NCBI GenBank assembly: GCA_017462345.1
Contig: JAFTRI010000037.1
Location: 116,326-180,325 of the forward strand
From: Muribaculaceae bacterium
Lineage (GTDB): Bacteria > Bacteroidota > Bacteroidia > Bacteroidales > Muribaculaceae
Direction of reading: 5' to 3'
Length of the DNA stretch: 64,000 nucleotides
Under the pieces are notes generated by a model, which was not told the origin of the DNA, ran no database searches, and saw only the letters and a list, made by a program, of their open reading frames with translations. A program made the translations under genes and the position numbers. This document shows positions 51,448 to 61,105 of this stretch, in pieces; the stretch's first letter is position 1, and every line of letters starts with the position of its first letter.

Positions 51448-53568
51448 ATGAAACATCATCTTCTAACTTTTGCTGCATGTGCCTGTATAGGTGCAGCATT
51501 AAATTCATCCTGCACGATGGAACAAAAAAAGACCAACCCATTCATGGAGGCATACACCACTCCATACGAGATCCCTCCATTTGAACAGATTACACCTGAC
51601 GACTACCTTCCGGCTTTTGAAGAGGGGATAAAGAGACAGAAAGCCGAAATAGACTCCATCATCAGGAATCCGGAGACACCGACATTCGAAAACACAATAC
51701 TGGCAATGGACATGTCAGGAGAATTACTCGAAAAAGTGGCTTACGTGTTCTTTGCCCTTACCGAGTCAAACTCATCACCCGAAATGATCGAAATCTCGGA
51801 AAAAGCAATGCCCATGTATTCGCAGCATTCCGATGAAATAATGATGAATGACTCACTGTTCCAACGCGTGAAATACGTCTATGACCGTATAGGGGAAAAC
51901 GAATACACTACAGCCCAGAAACGTATCATTGAAGACACCTACAAGTCATTCACCCGTAACGGCGCATTACTCGATACCGACAAGAAAAACGAATTGATGA
52001 AGCTGAATCTGGCGTTGACTGACCTGTATCTGAAATATAACAAGAACATTCTGGACGCGACAAACGCATTTGAGCTTGTGGTGGAGGATTCCACACGCCT
52101 GTCGGGACTTCCCGCCTCAAACATCGCCGTAGCAGCCGAGGAGGCAGCCAAGCGCGGGCATGAGGGCAAATGGGTATTCACACTGCATGCCCCGAGCCGT
52201 CTGCCCCTGCTCCAATTTGCCGATGACCGCGACCTGCGCCAACAGATGTATGAAGGCTACATAACCCTCGCGTCAAAAGATTCCACCGATAACAAGCCTG
52301 TCATTAAGGAGATCGTAAAGAACCGTGTACAGAAAGCACATCTGCTCGGATTCGACTCATACGCAGACTATATGACCGACAATGTCATGGCCAAGACTGT
52401 CAAGAATGCAGAAGACCTATTGATGAAAATATGGGCACCGGCCGTCAAGCGTGTCAAGGAAGAGGTTACCGAAATGCAGGCTATCGTTGATGCCGAGGGC
52501 GGAAACTTCAAGATTGCACCGTGGGACTATTATTATTACGCCGAAAAGGTACGCAAGCAGAAATATGACCTCGACGAGAACGAAGTGCGCCAATACTTTG
52601 CTTGCGACAGCGTACTGAAAGGGGTGTTCCAGATGGCCAACCAACTTTACGGAATAACATTCACCGAGATGCCTGACGCTCCCAAATATCATCCTGAAGT
52701 CAAGGTCTACGACGTAAAGGATGCCGACGGAGAGCATGTAGCGGTATTCATGACCGATTATTTCCCGCGCGACTCTAAACGCCAGGGAGCATGGATGAGC
52801 GAATTCAAGGGCTCATATATAAAAGATGACGGCACTCAGGTGCGTCCGGTCATCTACAACGTAGGCAACTTCTCCAAACCTACTGCCGACACACCGTCGC
52901 TTCTCACTCTCGATGAGGTTGAGACCATGTTCCATGAATTCGGCCACGGCCTTCACGGCATGCTGACCCGTGCAAAATACAAATCCCAAGCCGGCACAAA
53001 CGTTGACCGTGACTTCGTAGAGCTGCCGTCACAAATTCACGAGCACTGGGCTATGGAGCCGGAACTCATCAAGGTTTACGCCCACCACTACAAGACCGGT
53101 GAGGTAATGCCTGACGAACTCATCGCCAAGCTGCAGGCGTCATCGACCCACAATCAAGGATTTGCGACCACAGAGCTTGCCGGAGCTGCTCTGCTTGACC
53201 TCCAATGGGGTAAAATCAATACCACCGATGACGTGGACGTAGAAGAATTTGAAAAGGCTGTTGCCGCAAAGCTCGGATTGCCCGAAGAGGTTCAGTTCCG
53301 CTATCGCAGCACTTATTTCAAGCATATTTTCGGCAGCGACGGATATGCAGCCGGATATTATACTTATCTGTGGGCTGAAGTACTTGATGCCGACGGTTTC
53401 GAGCTGTTCAAGGAAAAAGGAGTATTCGATCCCGAGACAGCCAAGTCCTTCAAAGAGAATATCCTTGAACAGGGCGGAAGCGAAGATCCGATGGTGCTAT
53501 ACGTCAAGTTCCGCGGACAGAATCCCAATCCCGACGCCCTGCTCCGCAACCGCGGTCTGCTGAAATAA
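51448..53568 (+). CDS. dcp: M3-family peptidyl-dipeptidase, lipoprotein
   Basis: A 706-residue zinc metallopeptidase of the Dcp/oligopeptidase A family, read from ATG 51448 (MKHHLLTFAACACIG); upstream sequence overlaps the EEP gene. The zinc motif HEFGHGLHG is followed by the third ligand Glu region in DRDFVELPSQIHEHWAMEPE. A lipobox (LNSSC, Cys22) suggests anchoring in the envelope rather than the cytoplasm, in contrast to E. coli Dcp. It releases C-terminal dipeptides. It begins 32 bases after the EEP gene and ends at a strong terminator. Confidence 0.92.
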   Translation: MKHHLLTFAACACIGAALNSSCTMEQKKTNPFMEAYTTPYEIPPFEQITPDDYLPAFEEGIKRQKAEIDSIIRNPETPTFENTILAMDMSGELLEKVAYVFFALTESNSSPEMIEISEKAMPMYSQHSDEIMMNDSLFQRVKYVYDRIGENEYTTAQKRIIEDTYKSFTRNGALLDTDKKNELMKLNLALTDLYLKYNKNILDATNAFELVVEDSTRLSGLPASNIAVAAEEAAKRGHEGKWVFTLHAPSRLPLLQFADDRDLRQQMYEGYITLASKDSTDNKPVIKEIVKNRVQKAHLLGFDSYADYMTDNVMAKTVKNAEDLLMKIWAPAVKRVKEEVTEMQAIVDAEGGNFKIAPWDYYYYAEKVRKQKYDLDENEVRQYFACDSVLKGVFQMANQLYGITFTEMPDAPKYHPEVKVYDVKDADGEHVAVFMTDYFPRDSKRQGAWMSEFKGSYIKDDGTQVRPVIYNVGNFSKPTADTPSLLTLDEVETMFHEFGHGLHGMLTRAKYKSQAGTNVDRDFVELPSQIHEHWAMEPELIKVYAHHYKTGEVMPDELIAKLQASSTHNQGFATTELAGAALLDLQWGKINTTDDVDVEEFEKAVAAKLGLPEEVQFRYRSTYFKHIFGSDGYAAGYYTYLWAEVLDADGFELFKEKGVFDPETAKSFKENILEQGGSEDPMVLYVKFRGQNPNPDALLRNRGLLK

Positions 53569-53589
53569 TCCACACCACATTCCCCAAAA

Positions 53590-53635
53590 TAACAACGGGG
53601 TGCACATGTTCATGATGTGCACCCCGTTGTTATTT
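53590..53635. terminator. Bidirectional terminator between dcp and adk
   Basis: AACAACGGGGTGCACA pairs with TGTGCACCCCGTTGTT around a 9-base loop, in the 79-base gap between convergent genes, followed by ATTTAC on the plus strand. Confidence 0.85.
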
Positions 53636-53647
53636 ACCCCTTAATAT

Positions 53648-54223
53648 TTACCTTATTGTCGACAAGGACTCTTTTATTGATTCAAATATCGAGTCGATCG
53701 AACCGCTTCCGGGAATTGCATGATATTTCCCTTCCGCGACATAATAGTCTTTCAGTGGAGAGGTCTGCGTATGATACACCTCAAGCCTCTGCTTTATTGT
53801 CTCAAGATTATCGTCGGAACGCCCTGATTCCTTCCCTCTCTTGACAAGACGCTCGATAAGCTCATCGTCCTCAACTTCCAGCCCCACTACCGCATGAACC
53901 TTAGCTCCCCTGTCAGCAAGCATCTGTTTCAAAGCCTTAGCCTGATTGATTGTACGTGGGAAACCGTCAAAAATAACCCCGCCGGCTGCCTCAGGATTGG
54001 AATCGAGGATGTCGGCAAGAATACTGACCATCAAGTCATCGGGTATAAGATTTCCCTTGGAAATATAGCTGTCAGCAACTTTTCCCAACTCGGTTCCACG
54101 TGCGATAAGATCACGCAGCACTTCGCCGGTCGATATGTGATATAGTCCGTATTCATCTATAAGACGTTCGCTCTGGGTTCCTTTTCCACTTCCAGGAGCG
54201 CCAAAAATCACCAAATTAAACAT
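53648..54223 (-). CDS. adk: Adenylate kinase
   Basis: A 191-residue short-type adenylate kinase (no LID zinc insertion). P-loop GAPGSGKGTQSERL (residues 7-20), NMP-binding HISTGEVLRDLIARGTELGK, FDGFPRTINQAKAL and DDELIERLVKRGKESGRSDD. Start at ATG 54223 (MFNLVIFGAPGSGKGT); the longer frame to 54262 adds 13 unlikely residues. It interconverts AMP, ADP and ATP. It lies 142 bases after the broken hpt gene. Confidence 0.96.
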   Translation of the reverse strand: MFNLVIFGAPGSGKGTQSERLIDEYGLYHISTGEVLRDLIARGTELGKVADSYISKGNLIPDDLMVSILADILDSNPEAAGGVIFDGFPRTINQAKALKQMLADRGAKVHAVVGLEVEDDELIERLVKRGKESGRSDDNLETIKQRLEVYHTQTSPLKDYYVAEGKYHAIPGSGSIDSIFESIKESLSTIR

Positions 54224-54365
54224 TTCTTTTTCCAAAATATAATATTTCTCTATTGTTTTCACATAAATGTCCTCATTTCCCTCATGTCTATATCACAAGG
54301 GATGTGTTTCATTTCATGGTGTCAGGAATCAGAGGTTAATTCAGCGATGTAGAGAATGTAGAGAA

Positions 54366-54910
54366 TCAGTCATCCCCATCCAATACATATATATCTGGCA
54401 GATTTCGTGCCAATCCGTCAAGGTCAAGACCGTAGCCGACAATGAATTTTGAGGGTATCTCGAATCCGACATAATCAGGATTTATATCGCATTTTACCGA
54501 TTCAGGCTTGTACAGCAATGTTGCAATGCTGACCTCGGCCGGATTTTTCTTCTTAAGGTCATCGACAAGGCGCGCCATAGTCATACCGGTATCGATAATG
54601 TCCTCAATTACAATAACCGTGCGGCCTTCGATATTTCAGACAGTCCTGCTATCTCTCTAACCACTCCGGTGGTACCCGTGCCGTCATAGCTCTTGAGCCG
54701 GATAAATGTAATCTCGGCATCAATGTCCACACTCCGGAAAAGGTCAGCGGCAAAGGAAAACGCACCATTCAGTACACAGATGAACAACGGGCACTTACCG
54801 GCACAGCGGCTTTCGATCTCCTTAGCCAGTTCCTTTATGCGGGACTGGATTCTTTCGTTAGTAATATAGGGCACGAATTTCAGCCCGTTATATGTAACTT
54901 GTTCTTTCAT
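54366..54910 (-). pseudogene. hpt: Hypoxanthine phosphoribosyltransferase with a one-base deletion
   Basis: Two minus-strand frames together encode one HPRT. The first (from ATG 54910) gives the N-terminal half up to GLSE, including FICVLNGAFSFAADLFRSVD and IRLKSYDGTGTTG, then shifts to ISKAARLL and stops near 54608. The second continues as [20 protein letters not shown]-type sequence (the PRPP loop) through [20 protein letters not shown] to [20 protein letters not shown] and the stop at 54366. Restoring one base between 54634 and 54635 (GAA-AT-ATC to GAA-nAT-ATC) joins the frames into about 181 residues, the normal length. Without it the PRPP site is not made. Real mutation and a sequencing or assembly error are both possible. 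A TAAATTTG -7 box lies at 54936-54929. Confidence 0.88.
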
Positions 54911-55033
54911 CTTGCAAGAATAATTGCCACAAATTTAATAAAATTATCTGTCACACTTACTACCACGCGCAATTTAATTTATGCCTAACCCGATTGCCTC
55001 GCCCAAAATGCACAATAAACTGAATATAATTAC

Positions 55034-55041
55034 TACTTTTG
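55034..55041 (+). promoter_or_regulatory. Candidate -7 box of the NAD(P)H-hydrate repair gene
   Basis: TACTTTTG fits TAnnTTTG, 70 bases before the ATG at 55112; no clear -33 TTG. Confidence 0.4.
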
Positions 55042-55111
55042 TAGAATTATTGACAGCCGCATAGCGACGGCAACAATGCCCAACAACCCGAAACCCTGAC
55101 AACCTCCGCTT

Positions 55112-56626
55112 ATGAAAATATTCACCAACGAAGAGATACGTGCTATCGACCGGTACACAATCGAACACGACGGAATATCCTCGATGGAACTCATCGAACG
55201 TGTTGCCGAATCTGTAACATGTGAAATAATTTCCCGCTGGCGTTCCAACAAACGCATAGCCATATTCGCCGGACCGGGCAACAACGGAGCCGATGCCCTT
55301 GCCGTAGGACGCATGCTCATCGAACAGGGCTACCGCCCGGAGATTTTCCTGTTCAACATTGGCGGCAACAGGCTCAGCAGCGACTGTTCGGCTAGCCGCA
55401 ACAGGCTATTGTCACTCGGCAATGTCGACTTCACTGAGGTTACCGGCAATTTCAGCCTGCCCGACCTGTCACAAAACCATCTTGTCATAGACGGTCTTTT
55501 CGGGTCGGGATTACGAGACCCGCTCACCGGCGGGTTCATGTCCCTGGTCAGATACATCAATGAGTCACGCGCCACCGTCGTGTCAATCGATGTGCCGTCG
55601 GGAATGTTCAGCGACTGGAATCCCAACTCCATAAACCGCAACATCATTCATGCCGACCTTACTCTTGCAATCCAGTTTCCCCGACTGGCATTCTTCATCG
55701 GGGACAATGCCGAACTTGTAGGAGAATGGAAAGTGCTTGACATCGAATTAAGCGCCGAAGAGATACGCAACACCCCGGCACAATATTATCTTGTGGAAAA
55801 AAACGACATAAAACGTATCCTGCGCCATCGCAACCGCTTCTCATCAAAAGCCGACTATGGTTCCATGATGCTTATTGCCGGCAGTTACGGCATGATGGGT
55901 GCAGCCGTACTATCGTCCAAGGCCGCACTACGGGCAGGCGCAGGGAAAGTATCGGTACACACAGCCCGATGCGGATTCAACATAATCCAGACATCAGTCC
56001 CTGAAGCCATATTCGATGCCGACAAACATGACATCGCGATTACCGACATACAGCTGCGCCACGAATACAATGCAGTGGCCATAGGTCCCGGCATCGGAAC
56101 AAACGACATTACAGTAAACGCTCTCGAAGTATTCCTCAAATCGGCCAAAGAGCCGGTTATACTCGATGCCGACGCCCTCAATTGCATAGCCCAACGTCCG
56201 GCTCTGCTCAACCATGTCCCGGTGTTATCGATTATAACCCCTCATGCCGGCGAATTTGACCGGCTGTTCGGGCCACAGCCAAGTGCCGAAGCCCGTCTGC
56301 TCAAAGCCGTGGAAATGGCAAGATACTACAACATACTGATTATACTGAAAGGCCATTATACCGCCATCGTGCGTCCCGATGGCAGGGTATACTTCAACTC
56401 GTCGGGCAATCCCGCCATGGCAACTCCCGGCAGCGGGGATGTACTCACCGGTATAATTGCAGCAATAATGGCTCAAGGATACAAGCCCGAAGTCAGTGCA
56501 TTGGCCGGAGTGTTCATCCATGGACATGCAGGCGACATAGCCGCCGCAGAACATGGGCAATACGGTGTAACAGCAGGCGACATAGCCCAAAATACCGGTA
56601 AGGCGATAGCATCAATAATGTCTTAA
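55112..56626 (+). CDS. nnr: Bifunctional NAD(P)H-hydrate epimerase/ADP-dependent dehydratase
   Basis: A 504-residue fusion that repairs hydrated NADH and NADPH. The N-terminal YjeF_N epimerase domain (1-210) has FAGPGNNGADALAVGRMLIE and VVSIDVPSGMFSD. The C-terminal ribokinase-like carbohydrate kinase/dehydratase domain (about 220-500) has GSYGMMGAAVLSSKAALRAG, AIGPGIGTN, LDADALNCIA, TPHAGEFDRL and the GSGDVLTGIIAAIMAQGY catalytic Asp motif. Both halves are complete. In many bacteria the same fusion is found. DUF4831 gene follows by 20 bases. Confidence 0.95.
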   Translation: MKIFTNEEIRAIDRYTIEHDGISSMELIERVAESVTCEIISRWRSNKRIAIFAGPGNNGADALAVGRMLIEQGYRPEIFLFNIGGNRLSSDCSASRNRLLSLGNVDFTEVTGNFSLPDLSQNHLVIDGLFGSGLRDPLTGGFMSLVRYINESRATVVSIDVPSGMFSDWNPNSINRNIIHADLTLAIQFPRLAFFIGDNAELVGEWKVLDIELSAEEIRNTPAQYYLVEKNDIKRILRHRNRFSSKADYGSMMLIAGSYGMMGAAVLSSKAALRAGAGKVSVHTARCGFNIIQTSVPEAIFDADKHDIAITDIQLRHEYNAVAIGPGIGTNDITVNALEVFLKSAKEPVILDADALNCIAQRPALLNHVPVLSIITPHAGEFDRLFGPQPSAEARLLKAVEMARYYNILIILKGHYTAIVRPDGRVYFNSSGNPAMATPGSGDVLTGIIAAIMAQGYKPEVSALAGVFIHGHAGDIAAAEHGQYGVTAGDIAQNTGKAIASIMS

Positions 56627-56646
56627 CCCTCACACATGAAACCAGA

Positions 56647-57726
56647 ATGAGAACAATATTCCTCCTTACAGCATTATCAATACTCGGAATTTCAGTATCA
56701 GCCCAGTCTACCCATAAACTGACTGCGGGAAAAATAAATGAGTACGGTCTCATCTATTCACTTCCCATGACAGTACTGGATATAACCATCGAGGCCGAAT
56801 ATACGGTAAAACGGCCTGGAGAGTTTTTCAAATACGCAAAGAAATACCTTGACATCGACAACCCGGTCACTAAAACGGAAGAATGCTGGGTAATGAAATC
56901 GGTAACAGTCACACCCGAAGGTGTAGCCGATCCTGATGAGCAATATCTGATGCAATTCAAGGCAGGAAGCACGCCGTTCCTGATTGTAAACGACGAGAAT
57001 CTGCCGCTGGCAATAAATACCGAGGACATTCCTCAGCCAGAAATTCAGGCAATTCCCTCTGCTGTCACAGCCGGGGTCACACCATTAGAGACCGATGCCG
57101 CCCGGCAAGTAGTAAATGAAGAAATGCTCCAGAGCCAGTCCACAGCCAAACGCGCAGAGCTCGCAGCCGCACAAATATATGCACTGAGACAAAGCCGTAC
57201 CGACATAATCACAGGACAGGCCGACCAGATGCCACCTGACGGACAGGCAATGAAACTTATCCTCGACAATATCACCGCACAGGAAGCAGCACTGACCGCA
57301 ATGTTCGTTGGTACCGAGCAGCATTCCACAGCAGTGAAAACCATCAGATACACTCCCGGAGAACCGATAAAAGACGAAGTGATTGCGCGGCTGTCGGTCA
57401 CTGACGGTATCGTTGACGCCGATGATCTTTCCGGTGACCCGATCTATCTGACCATTGGAGTACTGTCCCGCGGAGAACTTCCGGTAAACGAGAAAGGTCT
57501 CACAAAACAATTCCCCAAAGGTGGAGTAGCCTACCGCATTCCGGGCAAAGCCGAAGTTGCCATATCCCATAACGGCAACAAGCTGCTTGAGAATTCTTTT
57601 GACATCGCGCAATACGGCGTTGTTTTCGGGATAGACCCCGGCATATTCTCCGACAAGAAAGCGCCATGTTACATGATATTCAACCCTGTAACAGGAGCCG
57701 TAAAGGAAATGGGTCCGCTCAGGTAA
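56647..57726 (+). CDS. DUF4831 family secreted protein
   Basis: A 359-residue protein with a signal peptide (about residues 1-19, SVSAQS) matching DUF4831, a family confined largely to Bacteroidales. Recognisable start of the mature part: GLIYSLPMTVLDITIEAEYT and GEFFKYAKKYLDIDNPVTK; later ALRQSRTDIITGQADQMPPD. Repeating strand patterns suggest a beta-rich fold. Function unknown. It lies 20 bases after the nicotinamide-nucleotide repair gene, probably on the same transcript, without a known functional link. Confidence 0.85.
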   Translation: MRTIFLLTALSILGISVSAQSTHKLTAGKINEYGLIYSLPMTVLDITIEAEYTVKRPGEFFKYAKKYLDIDNPVTKTEECWVMKSVTVTPEGVADPDEQYLMQFKAGSTPFLIVNDENLPLAINTEDIPQPEIQAIPSAVTAGVTPLETDAARQVVNEEMLQSQSTAKRAELAAAQIYALRQSRTDIITGQADQMPPDGQAMKLILDNITAQEAALTAMFVGTEQHSTAVKTIRYTPGEPIKDEVIARLSVTDGIVDADDLSGDPIYLTIGVLSRGELPVNEKGLTKQFPKGGVAYRIPGKAEVAISHNGNKLLENSFDIAQYGVVFGIDPGIFSDKKAPCYMIFNPVTGAVKEMGPLR

Positions 57727-57733
57727 GTTCACA

Positions 57734-57772
57734 AAAAAATCCGCTACCAAATCAAGGCAGCGGATTTTTTCT
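57734..57772. terminator. Bidirectional terminator between the DUF4831 gene and nagB
   Basis: AAAAAATCCGCT (57734-57745) pairs with AGCGGATTTTTT (57759-57770), giving T tracts in both directions between convergent genes. Confidence 0.9.
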
Positions 57773-57793
57773 GAATCTATTTTCCAGTTTGCA

Positions 57794-58603
57794 TTACAAC
57801 TGTGAATCGGGATTAAGGTTATCTTTCTCTATATCCTTGAAGTAACGGTAGGTACCCACCTTGAGCTCGGCACATGCATCCTCATCGGCAACAATGATAG
57901 CCTTACGGTGCATCTGCAATGCAGAGATTGTCCACATCTGGCTAACCCCGCCTTCCACACCATGACGCAATGCACGAGCCTTGTTGTGCCCATTTACAAT
58001 GAGCAGCACACTCTTTGCGTTCATCACAGTTCCGACACCGACAGTCAACGCGGTCTTCGGTACCAGATTCACATCGTTATTGAAGAAGCGGGAATTTGCA
58101 ATAATGGTATCCTGAGTAAGGGTTTTCATGCGGGTAAGAGATGTGAGCGAAGAGCCAGGCTCGTTGAACGCAATGTGTCCGTCAGGACCTACACCTCCGA
58201 GGAAAAGATCAATACCGCCGTATGACTTAATCTTTTCTTCATAACGGGCGCACTCAGCCTCAGGATCCTCGACATTTCCGTTAAGGATGTTCACATTCTC
58301 GGGAAGAATATCGATCTGGTTGAAAAAATTGGTCCACATGAACGTATAGTAGCTCTGCTCGTGGTCACGGGGTATTCCGCAATATTCATCCATGTTGAAA
58401 GTCACTACATTCTTGAAAGAAACCTTACCTTCCTTGTTCAATTTAATAAGGTGACGGTACATTCCAAGGGGAGAACTTCCGGTGGGGCAACCCAATACAA
58501 ACGGATGCTCAGCCGATGGATTGGCGGCATTTATACGCGCTGCTACATAATTGGCAGCCCAACGTGACACTTCATCATAATTGTTTTCGATAATAAGTCT
58601 CAT
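57794..58603 (-). CDS. nagB: Glucosamine-6-phosphate deaminase
   Basis: A 269-residue enzyme that converts glucosamine 6-phosphate to fructose 6-phosphate and ammonia. Catalytic positions are all present: [12 protein letters not shown] (Asp72-equivalent and Glu), [20 protein letters not shown] (Asp141, His143 and Glu148 equivalents) and the phosphate-binding [14 protein letters not shown]. It feeds amino sugars from mucin or the cell wall into glycolysis. It is divergently oriented from a degenerate NagB-like/PIG-L fusion. A TATTTTTG box (58652-58645, minus) is the likely -7. Confidence 0.97.
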   Translation of the reverse strand: MRLIIENNYDEVSRWAANYVAARINAANPSAEHPFVLGCPTGSSPLGMYRHLIKLNKEGKVSFKNVVTFNMDEYCGIPRDHEQSYYTFMWTNFFNQIDILPENVNILNGNVEDPEAECARYEEKIKSYGGIDLFLGGVGPDGHIAFNEPGSSLTSLTRMKTLTQDTIIANSRFFNNDVNLVPKTALTVGVGTVMNAKSVLLIVNGHNKARALRHGVEGGVSQMWTISALQMHRKAIIVADEDACAELKVGTYRYFKDIEKDNLNPDSQL

Positions 58604-58753
58604 TACTCAGTAAATGTTTAATCGGTTAGTAATTATATTTTGTACAAAAATACAAATAAAAACGCTAACTGAATATTTTATCCCTATAATTTCATGACAG
58701 GGAAAACATTGGGAGCAACATGCGTGTTAATTCAGTACAAACGATTACCTACC

Positions 58754-60745
58754 ATGTCTATGAAAAACAACCTCAGTTCCAAGATAAAATTAGACCGTAT
58801 TCCACGCAGGTATTTCGATCCGCAAGGCGAAATAGAACTTGCATCCCTCACTCGCGAAGAGAACATATACACACGGGTTTTTGAAACCATGGATGAAGGC
58901 AGTACATACATTGCCGGAAAAATTGCCGGGACCATCACACGCGCCATTGCCGGAAAAGGGCACTGCACACTGGCACTGAGTACGGGCACAAGTCTTCGTC
59001 CCATATACTCCGGCCTTGTCAGGATGTGCCGCGAGAACAAGGTCAGTTTCAAGGATGTAACCGTTTTTACTCTTGGCGAGTATTTTCCGCTATCGGCAGG
59101 AATGCCACGTATCGTCGACCGCTTGCAGGAGATGCTGCTCGCACACGTCGACATCAAACCCGAAAACGTCCTGACAATAAATACACCTGCATCAAAAGAT
59201 GATGTCTACCGGGTCTGCAAGGAATACGAAGACACAATCGGACAGCATGGAGGGATAGACTTGACAGTGTGTGAAATAGGCGCAGCCGGAGAGATCGCGT
59301 TCAACGGTCCGGGAACTCAACCCACAAGCCTGTGTCGCCTTGTACTGCTCGACAACAGCTTCCGCCACGACATTGCCGGCGACTACAAGTGCGAAGAAGC
59401 TCCGGCGACCGCCCTCACTCTCGGTATCGGGAACATATATGCGTCACGCAGGATAATTGGTGTTGCATGGGGTGAAAACCGTGCCGGAATAATACTCAAG
59501 ACCGTCGAAAGACTGCCTTGCTCCAACGTTCCGGCATCGTTACTGCAAGGTCATCCGCATGTCAGGATTGTTACCGATCTGCCTGCTGCCGAGGAATTGA
59601 CACGCATAAGCCATCCATGGAAAGTGACATCTTGCGAATGGGACAACAAACTGATTCGTCGGGCAATCGTATGGCTGTGTGACAACACAGCCAAACCCAT
59701 CCTTAAACTGACAGACAAGGATTACAACGAATGGGGACTCGGAGAATTACTGGCCATTTTCGGATCGGCATATAACGTGAACATAAAAGTATTCAACGAA
59801 CTCCAACACACCATTACCGGATGGCCCGGCGGGAAACCCGAAGCCGATGACACCTGTCGCCCTGAGCGCGCGTTGCCATACCCGAAACGCATAATCGTGT
59901 TCAGCCCGCACCCCGACGACGATGTAATATCTATGGGAGGCACACTGCAACGACTTGTCTCTCAGGGACACGACGTTCATGTTGCCTACCAGACATCGGG
60001 CAACATCGCAGTTAGCGACGAGGATACGGTACGTTATATGATGTTAATCGACGGCATCGCAGCCCATTTCGGATTTGACACTCCGGTCTACCGTAAAAAA
60101 AGCAGGGAGATACACCGGTACATAAGCCACAAGACTGCCGGAGAAGTAACCGACTCTCCCGACCTGCGGTACATCAAGACAATGATACGCCGGGGAGAAG
60201 CCCGCATAGCATGCGGCTACATCGGTGTTAACCCTCAAAATATCCATTTTCTTAATCTCCCGTTCTATGAAACAGGTACGATAAAGAAAGGTGATCTGAC
60301 CGAAAAAGATGTACGCATTGTCATGGAATTGGTACAAACCGTTAAGCCTCACCAAATATTTGTTGCAGGAGACCTTGCCGACCCGCACGGTACCCACCGC
60401 ATCTGTGCCGACGCCGTATTTGCCGCCATCGATGAAATCAAGGACGAAGAATGGATGAAGGAGTGCCGCATATGGATGTACCGCGGTGCATGGGCCGAAT
60501 GGGAAATAGACCACATAGAAATGGCAGTACCCATCAGTCCTGAAGAACTGCGGTCAAAACGCATTTCTATATTGAAACACCAGTCGCAAATGGAAAATGC
60601 TCCGTTTCTCGGTGATGATGACCGGCTTTTCTGGCAACGTGCCGAGGAACGGAATCGTGCCACCGCCAACCTTTATTGCCGTCTCGGTCTCGCCTCATAC
60701 GAAGCGATGGAAGCATTCGTTGAATATCATCCGATCAGAGAATAA
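58754..60745 (+). CDS. Fusion of a degenerate NagB-like domain and a PIG-L/LmbE deacetylase
   Basis: A 663-residue protein from ATG 58754 (MSMKNNLSSKIKLDR). Residues about 40-330 follow NagB in order, but its catalytic residues are replaced: FNMDEY is FTLGEY (Gly108 for Asp72), [10 protein letters not shown] is GAAGEIAFNG (Ala178 for Asp141, Glu180 for His143, Gly185 for Glu148). Residues about 375-663 are a PIG-L/LmbE zinc deacetylase with FSPHPDDDVISMGGTL (386-390 HPDDD), an aspartate in GTHRICADAVFAA and FVAGDLADPHGTHR. The deacetylase half looks active and the deaminase half does not. A 'deaminase-like' protein of the same plan exists in Bacteroides. N-acetylhexosamine substrates are likely. 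Confidence 0.85.
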   Translation: MSMKNNLSSKIKLDRIPRRYFDPQGEIELASLTREENIYTRVFETMDEGSTYIAGKIAGTITRAIAGKGHCTLALSTGTSLRPIYSGLVRMCRENKVSFKDVTVFTLGEYFPLSAGMPRIVDRLQEMLLAHVDIKPENVLTINTPASKDDVYRVCKEYEDTIGQHGGIDLTVCEIGAAGEIAFNGPGTQPTSLCRLVLLDNSFRHDIAGDYKCEEAPATALTLGIGNIYASRRIIGVAWGENRAGIILKTVERLPCSNVPASLLQGHPHVRIVTDLPAAEELTRISHPWKVTSCEWDNKLIRRAIVWLCDNTAKPILKLTDKDYNEWGLGELLAIFGSAYNVNIKVFNELQHTITGWPGGKPEADDTCRPERALPYPKRIIVFSPHPDDDVISMGGTLQRLVSQGHDVHVAYQTSGNIAVSDEDTVRYMMLIDGIAAHFGFDTPVYRKKSREIHRYISHKTAGEVTDSPDLRYIKTMIRRGEARIACGYIGVNPQNIHFLNLPFYETGTIKKGDLTEKDVRIVMELVQTVKPHQIFVAGDLADPHGTHRICADAVFAAIDEIKDEEWMKECRIWMYRGAWAEWEIDHIEMAVPISPEELRSKRISILKHQSQMENAPFLGDDDRLFWQRAEERNRATANLYCRLGLASYEAMEAFVEYHPIRE

Positions 60746-60799
60746 TCACCGTAAGCATTTTTAACCTTGCGCAGTCATAATGTCGCCCACTTTGTCCGG

Positions 60800-60807
60800 T
60801 ACATTTG
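60800..60807 (+). promoter_or_regulatory. -7 box of a small hypothetical gene
   Basis: TACATTTG, 25 bases before the ATG at 60832, fits the -7 consensus. No clear -33 TTG. Confidence 0.45.
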
Positions 60808-60831
60808 CATATACATTTAACGGCATCAATT

Positions 60832-61095
60832 ATGGCAAACACAATTTCTCACGATGACATCTTATTCGCAACGGTATCCCAGCACGGCAACACTATATTG
60901 ACACTGAAACTTAGCGGACTCACATCGATAAAAGACCTGCTACGGAGATTGCATTCGACCATATCAGGATGCATAGGGCTGGTTACACTCATAATACGCA
61001 ACGGCAGTCAAGGCTGGGTCATGCAACAGCCGTTGTTTCTCGGCAACAAGACTCAGCAGGAAGCATCATCACCGGTTCAGCTGACACTATTCTGA
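60832..61095 (+). CDS. Small hypothetical protein (87 residues)
   Basis: Starts at ATG 60832 (MANTISHDDILFATVSQHGN), 25 bases after a -7 box; an upstream in-frame ATG at 60805 would lie over the box. It has no signal peptide or membrane helix. A helix-like segment (IKDLLRRLHSTISGC, about residues 30-44) separates two strand-like regions (ILTLKLSGLTS; LVTLIIRNGSQGWVMQQPLF), and it ends SSPVQLTLF. I do not recognise it. Good start, promoter and codon use support a real gene. It is convergent with the TPR gene, 10 bases away. Confidence 0.6.
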   Translation: MANTISHDDILFATVSQHGNTILTLKLSGLTSIKDLLRRLHSTISGCIGLVTLIIRNGSQGWVMQQPLFLGNKTQQEASSPVQLTLF

Positions 61096-61105
61096 TTCTG
61101 CCCGT

